A stretch of 64,000 bases of DNA from Salinibacillus kushneri (GCF_900111405.1 NZ_FOHJ01000008.1:57646-121645), one strand, 5' to 3'; counted from the stretch's first letter, positions 47,459 to 54,934 are shown. The notes: generated by a model from the letters alone, not told the origin. Numbers and translations: made by a program.

Positions 47459-48007
47459 CTAATTTCCGATAAGCGCTTCGGATAAACCGTTATCAGTGTA
47501 AAATTTTAATTCACTAATTTTTCCTTCATCTGAAAAATTAGCTTGACCTTCTACGTCATACACTTTTGTCTCAGTTCCTTGGTACTCTACTTTTGCAGTA
47601 AAATCATAGATGTTTTTGTTGGTTTCACTCTGTTCTACTGTAATGTCATTCACTTTCATTTGATTTTCAGTTATGTTGTATGAAAGTGCATAAGTTCCTA
47701 CGTATTCATTGAACATATCTTCTGTAAAGAGAGGTTTATATAGTTCTTCTACATATTTTTCTAATTCGTTCGGCTCCTCAGTTTTTACTTCCTCACCATC
47801 ATCTCCAATGTTTTGGACGTTTTCTGGAACTAACAATTCATTTAGTTTTTCGTCAGGTCCTGTAAAAGTATGTTCTAAAACGGTTTTTAAAGTTGATATG
47901 TTTTTGTCTTTAGGTGTGGAATTTGAACCTGTATCGCTAGAGCAAGCTGTTACGAACAAAAGCGCTACCAAAAGAAATAAAGGCAACATTCGTTTAAAAT
48001 TTTTCAT
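47459..48007 (-). CDS. Lipoprotein of unknown function
   Basis: 182-aa secreted lipoprotein: basic start MKNFKR, hydrophobic segment MLPLFLLVALLFVTAC with lipobox VTAC, then SSDTGSNSTPKDK and an acidic domain with many Glu/Thr/Asn. The later half (LSYNITENQMKVNDITVEQ... TKVYDVEGQANF) looks beta-rich, like SCP2- or nuclear-transport-factor-like lipoproteins, but I cannot assign it. It is the first member of the accessory array by position; site A lies just behind its stop codon. Confidence 0.8.
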   Translation of the reverse strand: MKNFKRMLPLFLLVALLFVTACSSDTGSNSTPKDKNISTLKTVLEHTFTGPDEKLNELLVPENVQNIGDDGEEVKTEEPNELEKYVEELYKPLFTEDMFNEYVGTYALSYNITENQMKVNDITVEQSETNKNIYDFTAKVEYQGTETKVYDVEGQANFSDEGKISELKFYTDNGLSEALIGN

Positions 48008-48076
48008 TTACCACCCTCCTTATAATTCATACGAAATAGGGTAATAATTTGTTTCAATTTTCTGCAAGTAGTTTTC

Positions 48077-48150
48077 TTTCACTAACCTGCTCGTTAGTGA
48101 AAAAGCGTATCTTGTTTGTTGTAGATAAGCACCCGTTAGTGAAAGAAGCG
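48077..48150. repeat. Cassette-type site B (long form)
   Basis: Contains CTGCTCGTTAG (48087-48097) inside the palindrome TTTCACTAAC/GTTAGTGAAA, then GCGTATCT-TGTTTGTTGT-AGATAAGC, and GCACCCGTTAG (48129-48139) with GTGAAAG. The two cores are 42 bp apart. The 48093-48139 block differs from site D at only three positions. It lies between the toxin stop codon and the lipoprotein start. Confidence 0.82.
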
Positions 48151-48203
48151 ATATAAAAATAAGCTAGAAAAGACATTTTTAAATTACTTAATGTCATTCC
48201 TAG

Positions 48204-48479
48204 CTAACGCTGTTGTCTTGAGTGCTTAAAATATTCTATATAACATGTTGTTCGGTTATCAGATAGCGAATAGTAAATAATATATTTATCGATAATTATC
48301 TTATAACTGCCTTCCCATTCTGGCTTATCTGCTGGGATACTAGTACCAAAAAGCGCAATCTTTTCTTCAATCTTTTTTACTAAATTTCTCTTATATTCCT
48401 TTGTCTCCTGAAAAGTAAAGTGATGACTTTGAATATTACGAAACCCTCCTAATGCTTGATTGGTCCATTTTATAACCAT
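48204..48479 (-). CDS. RelE/ParE-superfamily toxin-like protein
   Basis: 91-aa basic protein with the RelE/ParE pattern: MVIKWTNQALGGFRNI, a helical hairpin (KEYKRNLVKKIEEKI), EGSYKIIIDKYIIYYSLSDN, and the C-terminal strand CYIEYFKHSRQQR (given in part). Its start codon abuts the stop codon of the upstream antitoxin-like gene (TAA-ATG), the usual antitoxin-first order. Probably an mRNA interferase or gyrase-poison-type toxin; which of the two cannot be told. It lies inside the cassette-like array. Confidence 0.75.
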   Translation of the reverse strand: MVIKWTNQALGGFRNIQSHHFTFQETKEYKRNLVKKIEEKIALFGTSIPADKPEWEGSYKIIIDKYIIYYSLSDNRTTCYIEYFKHSRQQR

Positions 48480-48731
48480 TTATATTTCACCTTGATCAAT
48501 CATCTCTAATACTTCATCAGTTGAATAAACTTTACCATCTAATATATCCTTTTTTGCTTGAAGTAATTTTTGTTTCAATTCTGGATCAGTGTCAACATCT
48601 TCTTGTACTGTAGTTTCTGGCTCTTCGATTAAAGTTAAATGATATTTTCTACCGTCTATCTCTATAACTGACTCTCCTTCATGAATAAGACCTTTTATCA
48701 GCTCTGCTTCATATCCATCAAGTTTTCTCAT
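48480..48731 (-). CDS. Antitoxin-like protein partner
   Basis: 83-aa acidic protein. The C-terminal part DPELKQKLLQAKKDILDGK and the following VYSTDEVLEMI form the extended helix typical of ParD/RelB-like antitoxins that clamp a RelE-type toxin; the N-terminal part is beta-rich (SVIEIDGRKYHLTLIEEPET). It directly precedes the toxin-like gene with no gap. The DNA-binding portion is not obvious, so autoregulation is not certain. Confidence 0.7.
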   Translation of the reverse strand: MRKLDGYEAELIKGLIHEGESVIEIDGRKYHLTLIEEPETTVQEDVDTDPELKQKLLQAKKDILDGKVYSTDEVLEMIDQGEI

Positions 48732-48820
48732 ACTCCTATTCTACCTCCATTCCAAAAACCTCTAGCCTAATTATACAACAAATTTAACATACACAGAAAG
48801 CAACATTTTAGATTGAAAAT

Positions 48821-48850
48821 TACACTAAAGCACCCCTTTAGTTGAAGAAG
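48821..48850. repeat. Cassette-type site C (short form)
   Basis: ACACTAAAGCACCCCTTTAG followed by TTGAAGAAG. Same organisation as site A: ACTAAAGCACCC and an inverted TTTAGTT. It starts 9 nt 3-prime of the stop codon of the broken acetyltransferase gene. Confidence 0.7.
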
Positions 48851-48858
48851 AAATAACG

Positions 48859-49313
48859 TTAAATCTTCTTCTCCATTAAAATATCTGTTTCTATGTATCC
48901 AAGTTTTTCATATAACCCCCGTGCGATTTGGTTATGACCAAAAACGTGAAGCCCTATACTTTTTAAACCTAATTTCTTTGCAACCAGTTCAAGTTCTTTC
49001 ATTGCTTGTTTCCCATAGCCACGCCCTTGATTACCTTCCCAGATGTTTACATCGCAAATAAATCCTTTTTCATTTGACCGTTGAGCAAGCCAAATCATGC
49101 CCACTTCTTGGTCTCCATCTCGAATTATGAACAACTTATTATTAACAGTTTTTTCTCCTTCGGGTAAAAGCTTTTCAAACTCATTGGTCGCCTTACTAAT
49201 CGATTTTTTTCATTCCAATTTCCAGCTTTAACGTGTTCACCAGCATAGTGTCTAATAGCATATTCAAGATACTGTTTAAATTCACTTGAGTTCATTTTAT
49301 CTAATCTAACCAA
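48859..49313 (-). pseudogene. GNAT acetyltransferase gene with a frameshift in an A-run
   Basis: The start (49313, MVRLDKMNSSEFKQYLEYA) and the end (from about 49137, FIIRDGDQEVGMIWLAQ, then NQGRGYGKQAMKELE and KSIGLHVFGHNQIARGLYEKLGY) belong to one GNAT acetyltransferase of about 151 aa. QGRGYGK is the acetyl-CoA motif A. The frames do not join: the minus strand has GAAAAAAATCG with seven A residues (plus-strand T-run 49204-49210). Adding one A restores SISKATNEFEKLLPEGEK and the motif-containing end. The gene is either decaying, phase-variable, or affected by a sequencing error. Confidence 0.8.
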
Positions 49314-49450
49314 TTTTCTTTCCCCCTTACGTCATTCGATTTTCTCCACTATTTTTAACTTTCTTAAAGTCAACAATGAGAGAAGAGACACAAAAATGTA
49401 TTTCATTGTAATTTCGTCTTTCAAATCCCCCCCTTTTTGTAAATCACTTT

Positions 49451-49490
49451 TACAGTAAGTCCCCCAATAACGCAATAAGATGGTATGACA
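49451..49490. repeat. Degenerate cassette-type site
   Basis: TACAGTAAGTCCCCCAATAA and CGCAATAAGATGGTATGAC resemble site A (ACTAAAGCACCC...TTAATAAGATGGGATA) but with several differences. It lies immediately 3-prime of the M50-like peptidase stop codon, the position the other sites occupy. Low confidence. Confidence 0.4.
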
Positions 49491-49494
49491 ATCT

Positions 49495-49962
49495 TTAACT
49501 TCTTAACAATCGCAACAGTAACAAACCATCAGATGGATGACCGTTATATGCCCCCATCCATCTAGGGTAGGTGATAGGGATTATAGTTGCAACGAAATTT
49601 AAACAGTTAAATATAGTTGCTCCCCAAAGAAACGAACGCAAATCACCTTGTGGTACTAGCATTGCTATCAACCCGAATAAAAATATAAGTAATAAAGACA
49701 TTATTGGTCCACCAGCCAAAGCAGAGGCTCTTTGTCGTTTATTTAATTTTCCTTCCCAATCAACGAAACCTATATATGACCAATAAATATGAAAATGAAG
49801 TCTTCCTAATCTGATATTTTCTTTATTCTCCTCATTTCTGTTTCCTAAGTAAACATGTGCATGAGATTCTGAAGTAGAGATAACACCAATCCCATGTCCT
49901 ATCTCATGCAATAAGGTACAGATTGGGATAACAAAAATATAAAAGAGTAAAAATAATAACAT
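49495..49962 (-). CDS. M50-like membrane metalloprotease
   Basis: 155-aa small integral membrane protein. The zinc-site motif is LLHEIGHGIG in the first helix region; a second loop has GLRLGRLHFHIYWSYIGFVDW-like features (RLGRLHFHIYWSYIGF) and ALAGGPIMSLLLIF is the family-like third helix. NGHPSDG near the C-terminus corresponds to the NPDG-type metal ligand of M50 proteases, with Ser in place of the Asn/Pro pair. The protein is small, with three to four helices. Substrate unknown. It carries a degenerate site 3-prime and a full site (D) upstream. Confidence 0.7.
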   Translation of the reverse strand: MLLFLLFYIFVIPICTLLHEIGHGIGVISTSESHAHVYLGNRNEENKENIRLGRLHFHIYWSYIGFVDWEGKLNKRQRASALAGGPIMSLLLIFLFGLIAMLVPQGDLRSFLWGATIFNCLNFVATIIPITYPRWMGAYNGHPSDGLLLLRLLRS

Positions 49963-49990
49963 TTTCTCCCCTCCTTTACTTCTTATATTC

Positions 49991-50066
49991 CTTATTAAAC
50001 TCTACTGCTCGTTAGTTAAAAAGCGTATCTTGTTTGTTGTAGATACGCACCCGTTAGCTTAACAAC
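49991..50066. repeat. Cassette-type site D (long form)
   Basis: CTGCTCGTTAG (50005-50015) and GCACCCGTTAG (50047-50057) are 42 bp apart. Between them GCGTATCT-TGTTTGTTGT-AGATACGC is a perfect 8-bp stem with a 10-nt loop. Outer arms are TTAAACTC on the left and GCTTAAC on the right. It lies 12 nt 3-prime of the 31-aa gene and upstream of the M50-like gene. Confidence 0.82.
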
Positions 50067-50077
50067 CAAAAAAGTAA

Positions 50078-50173
50078 CTACTTTCTATTTTTAACACTGG
50101 AAAATACCGCAAACAAAAATATTATTAAAAATACTATGCCGACTCCTAAGAATAAGTTAATTATTCCTTCCAT
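50078..50173 (-). CDS. Very small membrane peptide, 31 aa
   Basis: MEGIINLFLGVGIVFLIIFL followed by FAVFSSVKNRK: one membrane helix and a basic C-terminus. GGAGGTTCCTT lies directly before the ATG. The clear ribosome-binding site and site D 12 nt behind the stop make it a likely gene of the array. Small peptides of this kind occur as toxins or as regulators of membrane proteins; no family is recognised. Confidence 0.6.
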   Translation of the reverse strand: MEGIINLFLGVGIVFLIIFLFAVFSSVKNRK

Positions 50174-50276
50174 AAGGAACCTCCTAACTTGAATTTTTAT
50201 TGTTAAAAAGTACGCATTACTCTAAGTGAAAAAACTTCACATTTCTTAGACCTAGCTCATTAGGTGATATTAAAAT

Positions 50277-50876
50277 TCACATATACTCAATAGTATAGTA
50301 TATTTTCAAAATCTTCTTTTGAATATCAACGTACTTTTCATAAGCTGTACTGAATTCAGCGAAGTCACTTATTTGGTAAAATTCAATTTTAAATAGTTCA
50401 TCAGCAAGATAGTTAAGATCTTTATCAATTTGTTCATCTTCGATTAAATCTGCTGCTTGTTGTAGAGCAAAAGGTTTATCTGCTACAACCATAATAAGTT
50501 CTCCTTGGCTATTATCGTTGTTTTTCTGAAACAAACCTAACAGTTCATCATTACTATAAGTAAAGAAAGAGTTGAGGTTTTTGTCTTTTGGAATTTTCAC
50601 TTCTCCTGATGGACTTACTGATTTAGCAGCTCTTTCAATTAGCTCTATTACATTCTCAATTGTTTCATCATTGTGTTCATTATTGAAATAGTTTGAATAA
50701 ATATCTGTATCAATCACTATTTCAACTTCGTTGTACTTTGGTTCTGGTGTAATTTCTTTTTCATCATTTTTTTCTAAATCAATTGGTTCCTCAATTGATT
50801 CCTCATCTGTAATCATATTTATAGCAATTATAAAAACCAAAAATATGAATAGAACAATAAAAATTTGTTTCTTAAT
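50277..50876 (-). CDS. Membrane-anchored extracytoplasmic protein, probable ATT start
   Basis: About 199 aa. The in-frame TTG at 50840 would cut off half of a transmembrane segment. The preceding codons add IKKQIFIVLFIFLVFIIAIN, a complete N-terminal helix with Lys flanks, and begin with ATT at 50874-50876, 6 nt after GGAGG (50883-50887). An ATT start is rare but fits both helix and Shine-Dalgarno. The outside domain is acidic (EESIEEPIDLEKNDEKE), then helical. No family recognised; the later part with VADKPFALQQAADLIED looks like a mixed alpha/beta fold. Confidence 0.65.
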   Translation of the reverse strand: MKKQIFIVLFIFLVFIIAINMITDEESIEEPIDLEKNDEKEITPEPKYNEVEIVIDTDIYSNYFNNEHNDETIENVIELIERAAKSVSPSGEVKIPKDKNLNSFFTYSNDELLGLFQKNNDNSQGELIMVVADKPFALQQAADLIEDEQIDKDLNYLADELFKIEFYQISDFAEFSTAYEKYVDIQKKILKIYYTIEYM

Positions 50877-50888
50877 AATACCCCTCCC

Positions 50889-51020
50889 AATGTAATTAAC
50901 TTGACTGTTAGTTCAAGAGCAATTATATAAAAGAGAGAAATGTGACCTTTTTCATCTGATAACCTCTCTATTTTTTTGATTATACAAAGTTTCGAACCTA
51001 ATTCTTTACTAATTCCAATG
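50889..51020. repeat. Site-like palindrome E and intergenic gap
   Basis: AACTTGACTGTTAGTTCAAG (50899-50918) is a weak member of the site family: TTGAAC-type arms around GTTAGTT. Beyond it, AGAGAG...CTCTCT (50933-50978) with a T-run can terminate transcription in either direction. No coding sequence is supported in the remaining bases. Confidence 0.4.
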
Positions 51021-51048
51021 ATTCCTTGTTCAACTATCCTGCCTCGTT
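51020..51048. repeat. Half cassette-type site next to the IS110 remnant
   Basis: GTTCAACTATCCTGCCTCGTT (core CTGCCTCGTT 51039-51048) matches the left half of site F (GGATACTGCCTCGTTAC). The right half is missing; the sequence changes at the IS110-like element. The methyltransferase gene would own this site if the element were removed. Confidence 0.55.
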
Positions 51049-51295
51049 CGTATTATAAGGTTAGCCAGAAATTACTGGTTGACCTTATCTTATTTGGTCT
51101 TATCATTTACATTGTAGCCGGGCTAGAACATCCCTGCCCGTGGGAGATAGATCCCGTCAACTAAACTGTTCGCCCCCTACTTGTAGAAACATGATTGAGG
51201 CTGGTTGGGACTAAGATCCCATATAACAAGCGAAGCTGTGATACTACAAGAAGGTTAGGGGGTACCGGCAAATACTTCTTAGGAGGAGATAAGCA
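51049..51295 (+). mobile_element. Left-end region of an IS110-family remnant
   Basis: Non-coding stretch between the broken site and the transposase start, ending with AGGAGG before the ATG. It contains several short inverted repeats (for example CCCTGCCCGTGGGAG) and a GGGACTAAGATCCC hairpin. In IS110 elements this position (left end, upstream of the transposase) encodes the bridge RNA; whether this remnant still does is unknown. The exact outer boundary is not certain. Confidence 0.45.
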
Positions 51296-51566
51296 ATGAA
51301 TCCAGTAGTAGGTCTGGATATAGCTAAAGGAGAAAGTCAGATTCAAGGTTTTCTAGATAAGAAGAAGCCTTATAAAACTAGTTTTAAAGTACCGCATACC
51401 TTGGATGGCTAGAGATATTGCTTCACTGTTAATCGAGATTGAAAATAATACTGAAGTACGACCTCCTGTCGTACTAGAATCAACCTGGCATTATCAAGCA
51501 CCAGTTGTTCAATTCTTAGATAAAAAGGGTTCCTTAACCATTTTGTTTCTTCACAATTACACATAA
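51296..51566 (+). pseudogene. IS110-family transposase remnant
   Basis: The start MNPVVGLDIAKGESQIQGFL is characteristic of the RuvC-like (DEDD) domain of IS110 transposases, with the first catalytic Asp in GLDIAKG. A stop codon/frameshift occurs after HTLDG (about 51411); a second frame continues LLIEIENNTEVRPPVVLEST, WHYQAPVVQFLDKKG and ends after SLTILFLHNYT near 51566. About 90 of roughly 400 codons remain; the catalytic second half is gone, so it cannot move by itself. Orientation opposite to the surrounding genes. Confidence 0.85.
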
Positions 51567-51570
51567 AAAC

Positions 51571-52338
51571 CTAACCTTTTTTCTCACAAATAATAGAGAA
51601 CATTCGGTGAGGTATTTCCAATTTTTCTCCTGAAAATTTACTTTTTAAAATTTTATCTAACTCATTATCGAATTGCAGTATTTCTTCCTTAGACAAACTT
51701 CCACCTATTTCTGTCGAAGTTCTCATTCGACCTCTCCATTCCTCGTGGGTAAAGGTAATTAATATATCGAATGTAAAGGTTTCGATATTCGAAAAACCGA
51801 CTTCGTAAATCTCCTCTATCCATTCTGGATAAAAGCCAAAATTACTTTGCCCTTTAAACTTACCATTATATTTAGAAACAAGTTTTTCTGTTTCAGATAC
51901 TATATTATTCCCAATGGGAAGTTGGTCAAATTGAGCTATAATAAATTTCCCGCTATCTTTTAAAACTCGTAAGGCTTCGCTGCTTGCTATTTCCGTAGGT
52001 AAGACCTTCCAACAATGAACCGCTGTAATGACATCAAATGTTTCATTGTTAAAAGGTAATTTTGTAACATCACCAAGTACGTAATCAATTTTTAATCTCT
52101 GGTTGTTCCTTTTTTCTGCCTCATTTAAAAGCTCTAATGAATTATCCAATCCAGTAACATAGCACCCTTCGTTTGCTAAATCGGTAGCTACCAAACCATT
52201 AGAAGTAGCAATATCTAATACCTTTTGATTTTGAAGAGCTACCCCGAATTCTTCCTGCAATTTTTTATAAAACTTTATTGGATATCCACCACGGTATTTG
52301 CTAAATTCTTTAGCAACATTACTGAATAAATTCCCCAT
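51571..52338 (-). CDS. SAM-dependent methyltransferase (type 11-like)
   Basis: 255-aa class I methyltransferase. N-terminal FSKYRGGYPIKFYKKL; motif I VLDIATSNGLVATDL, motif II VTGLDNSLELLNEAE, then KIDYVLGDVTKLPF and the HCWKVLP loop. The order of motifs is that of the UbiE/Coq5-like group, small-molecule methyltransferases; substrate unknown. It ends 5 nt before the IS110 remnant. Not part of the conserved backbone. Confidence 0.8.
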   Translation of the reverse strand: MGNLFSNVAKEFSKYRGGYPIKFYKKLQEEFGVALQNQKVLDIATSNGLVATDLANEGCYVTGLDNSLELLNEAEKRNNQRLKIDYVLGDVTKLPFNNETFDVITAVHCWKVLPTEIASSEALRVLKDSGKFIIAQFDQLPIGNNIVSETEKLVSKYNGKFKGQSNFGFYPEWIEEIYEVGFSNIETFTFDILITFTHEEWRGRMRTSTEIGGSLSKEEILQFDNELDKILKSKFSGEKLEIPHRMFSIICEKKG

Positions 52339-52370
52339 TAAAATCTTCCTTTGCCAATTTTTTTATTTAG

Positions 52371-52462
52371 TTCAACAAGTAATCCTTATTGAAGGATACT
52401 GCCTCGTTACTTCAACAGGAGGAGCTACTTGTTCCACTAAAGCCCCCGTTAATGAAAGAAGA
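52371..52462. repeat. Cassette-type site F (long form)
   Basis: CTGCCTCGTTA (52399-52409) and GCCCCCGTTAA (52442-52452), 43 bp apart. Outer arms TTCAACAAG/CTTGTT- and TTGAAGG...CTTCAAC make nested pairs. The layout is that of sites B and D with a different inner hairpin. It lies 5 nt 3-prime of the acetyltransferase stop codon and upstream of the methyltransferase start. Confidence 0.75.
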
Positions 52463-52466
52463 TTAT

Positions 52467-52904
52467 TTATAATGAAATACTCATAGTAATTGTCCTGTTT
52501 TTAAAGCCCAGACTTTCATATATCTTAATTGCTTGATTTCCATCAAATACGCTTAAACGAATTTCGGAGTATCCTTCTTGTTTCAATTGTTCAACACCTG
52601 TTTTAATCAATTGTTTTGAAATACCTTTACCTCTGTATTCCTCTAAAACAAATAATTCATAAATAAATCCGAGTGCCTTACCTGAAAACTGGTCTTTGCT
52701 TCCTCCTATAAGAATCCAACCCGTTAGTACACTGTTTTCAGTTGAAATTAAATAATAACTCCCCTTCTTCAAAAGAGGTTCTACCAGTTGTTTTGCTTTT
52801 TCAATCGTTGGTTCTGCTTCACCTAAAGTTCCCTCAAATATCGCTTGTGGAGAAAGTGCTATTATCTTTTCAATTTCTACCTCATTTGGTTTTCTTATGT
52901 CCAT
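52467..52904 (-). CDS. GNAT-family N-acetyltransferase
   Basis: 145-aa GNAT protein. The acetyl-CoA motif A is EYRGKGISKQLIK, preceded by the strand IYELFVLE, and motif B SEIRLSVFDGNQAIKIYESLGF. The N-terminal half is helical. It looks intact, unlike the acetyltransferase at 48859. Substrate unknown (amine or antibiotic acetylation are common for the family). Last gene of the array by position, with site F just behind it. Confidence 0.82.
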   Translation of the reverse strand: MDIRKPNEVEIEKIIALSPQAIFEGTLGEAEPTIEKAKQLVEPLLKKGSYYLISTENSVLTGWILIGGSKDQFSGKALGFIYELFVLEEYRGKGISKQLIKTGVEQLKQEGYSEIRLSVFDGNQAIKIYESLGFKNRTITMSISL

Positions 52905-53216
52905 TTCTCAACTCAACCCTTCCAATAACTTTTAGAATATTACACATATATTCAATACACTTTTATGTAAATATGGGATTCCTTTTTCAACATTATGCTT
53001 CGGTAGTTTAAGTATGTTCTTTCACAAACTCTACATTTATTTTAACATAAATTAACAATTACCCTCTTGGTTAAAAAATCAGCATCGCAAATAACATTCA
53101 AATTTACATAGGAAATAGCACATTGACAACAGCTATTGACATTATGCTATTAGGGTTGCGCTGTTGTATGCTAATTAAAGTGTTAATATCCAATAAACAT
53201 TGATAGATAAGGAAAA
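52905..53216. other. Intergenic gap at the edge of the accessory region
   Basis: AT-rich non-coding sequence between the GNAT gene and the amidohydrolase terminator. An inverted repeat CAACAGC (about 53127) with GCTGTTG (about 53160) is visible. No ORF with a plausible ribosome-binding site and no known RNA. Confidence 0.5.
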
Positions 53217-53258
53217 AATAACAGACCAAATCATATGCGACTTGGTCTGTTATTGAGT
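53215..53258 (-). terminator. Terminator of the amidohydrolase gene
   Basis: 13-bp stem AATAACAGACCAA/TTGGTCTGTTATT (53217-53229 and 53242-53254). On the minus strand the stem is followed by TTTTTTCC. Confidence 0.88.
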
Positions 53259-53329
53259 ATGCTATTTCGTATGTTTTTCCACCGAAACGGAACTACTTCC
53301 TTTTAGACAACAGCCTTTTTATTTTTCTT

Positions 53330-54934
53330 TTACGATCGACTCCATTCCCGATTATAAACAATCGTTTCATCAATAATCGTTTGCTGGACCTCGGCATTTG
53401 GAATTTCCCTTCGGTCGATAGAAAATAAATCTTGATTCAGGACCGTGAAATCTGCTGCATAACCAGGTTCAATTTTGCCATGTTTATCCTCTTTTCCAAT
53501 TGCGTAGGCTGCACCTGTTGTATATAAGGATACCGCTTCAAATGGTGTTAGACGCTGCTCTTTACCATAAGACTTACCATCTAAGAAGGACATTCGATTT
53601 ACTGCTGAGGCAATTCCCTGTAGAGGATTGATCTCTTCAATAGGCGCATCCGAGCCTCCTGCACAAACGATTTTAGCATCTAAAAAGGATTTCCAGGCGT
53701 AAGCATAAGGTTCTCTCTCATCCCCAATCCTTTCCAGAACCCAGGGGAAATCAGATGAAACAAAAGTCGGTTGAATATCAATGATAATTTGTAATTTAGA
53801 CATTCGTTCGATTAAAGAAGAATTCGTTAACTGAGCATGTATAATTCGATCACGAATCCCTTCAGCAGGCGGGAATTGCTCAATCATATCCACAACCATT
53901 TCCACTGCCTGGTCACCAATAGCATGAACAGCTACTGGCATATTCCGCGTTCTTGCCTTTTTCATTAATTGTTTCATCTCTTCTTCAGATTGAACTTGCA
54001 CTCCATATTCATTTTCCTGGTCTGCATAAGGTTCTGACAACAAGGCAGTTCTCCCACCAAAGGCACCGTCAGCAAATATTTTCATCGCGCCTAACTCAAT
54101 CCAATCTGTACCTTGCTTAAACCCCAAATGATGACGATCCATCTCTTCAATAACACCATTATGTACAAGTAAATGAGCACGAAACTTGTGCTTCCTTCCA
54201 TCAATTGTTCTCGTAAATGAGTCATAGGTTCGTTTAAAACCACCATAGTAATTTAAATCTTCACTATGTCCACCTACAATTCCATGCCTTACTAAATCAT
54301 CTACTGCCAAGTGAATTGCCTTATCCAAGTATTGAGTTGTAACTTCAGGAATTTGACTCTTTATCAACTCTTGAGCCGTATCCTTAAAAAATCCAGTCAT
54401 AATGCCATGGTCATCCCGATCAATAACTCCACCATCTGGTGATTGTGTTTCAGGTGTGATTCCAGCTATTTCTAACGCTTTCGTATTGGCAATAATAGCG
54501 TGTCGGCATATACGTGTTAGCATAACCGGGCGATCTGGACAAATTTTATCTAATTCATTTCGATGAATGATACGAGGATTATCCCAACTGTTTTCATTAA
54601 ATCCTTCACCGATTAACCATTGATCTTCCGGAATTTCTTTTGATGCCTTTTCCACTAAATCTAAAACTTCTTCAGGCGATTTGGTATAGGTTAAATCTAA
54701 TTTCATTAATCGTTCTCCATATCCGATGATATGTAAATGACTGTCGGTAAAACCAGGATACATTACATTCCCGTCTAAGTCGTATATCCCATCTATTTTA
54801 TCTTGATATTGCTTTTCAAGAAACGCTTTCGTACCGACATCTGTAATCCTTCCATTTTCCGTAAAAACAGCTTCAACGGTTTCTCCAGGTTTATGCATTG
54901 TATAAATTGTACCACCGTACCACAATTTCCCCAT
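53330..54934 (-). CDS. ytcJ: YtcJ-type amidohydrolase
   Basis: 534-aa amidohydrolase-superfamily enzyme (Amidohydro_3). Metal motif PGFTDSHLHI, further His/Asp ligands in FAVHAIGDQAVE-like VAVHAIGDQ, and CAGGSDAPIEEINP near the C-terminus. It lacks the lysine-carbamate loop of dihydroorotases. Substrate unknown; related enzymes cleave N-acyl or amide bonds. I start at 54934, 7 nt after AGAGGAG; upstream in-frame codons to 55177 include the R2 repeat and read as nonsense. It corresponds to YtcJ next to sspA. Confidence 0.88.
   Translation of the reverse strand: MGKLWYGGTIYTMHKPGETVEAVFTENGRITDVGTKAFLEKQYQDKIDGIYDLDGNVMYPGFTDSHLHIIGYGERLMKLDLTYTKSPEEVLDLVEKASKEIPEDQWLIGEGFNENSWDNPRIIHRNELDKICPDRPVMLTRICRHAIIANTKALEIAGITPETQSPDGGVIDRDDHGIMTGFFKDTAQELIKSQIPEVTTQYLDKAIHLAVDDLVRHGIVGGHSEDLNYYGGFKRTYDSFTRTIDGRKHKFRAHLLVHNGVIEEMDRHHLGFKQGTDWIELGAMKIFADGAFGGRTALLSEPYADQENEYGVQVQSEEEMKQLMKKARTRNMPVAVHAIGDQAVEMVVDMIEQFPPAEGIRDRIIHAQLTNSSLIERMSKLQIIIDIQPTFVSSDFPWVLERIGDEREPYAYAWKSFLDAKIVCAGGSDAPIEEINPLQGIASAVNRMSFLDGKSYGKEQRLTPFEAVSLYTTGAAYAIGKEDKHGKIEPGYAADFTVLNQDLFSIDRREIPNAEVQQTIIDETIVYNREWSRS

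Noticed and set aside
51161-51346. Minus-strand frame within the IS110 remnant
   Set aside because: It is antisense to the transposase start, and no ribosome-binding site was seen.
47411-52462. CRISPR array
   Set aside because: Repeats are separated by kilobases of coding sequence, of unequal length, and palindromic in a nested way; no regular spacers and no cas genes.
47411-52462. Classical class 1-type integron
   Set aside because: The cores do not match known attC cores well enough, and there is no intI tyrosine recombinase in the window. I retain only the cassette-like layout.
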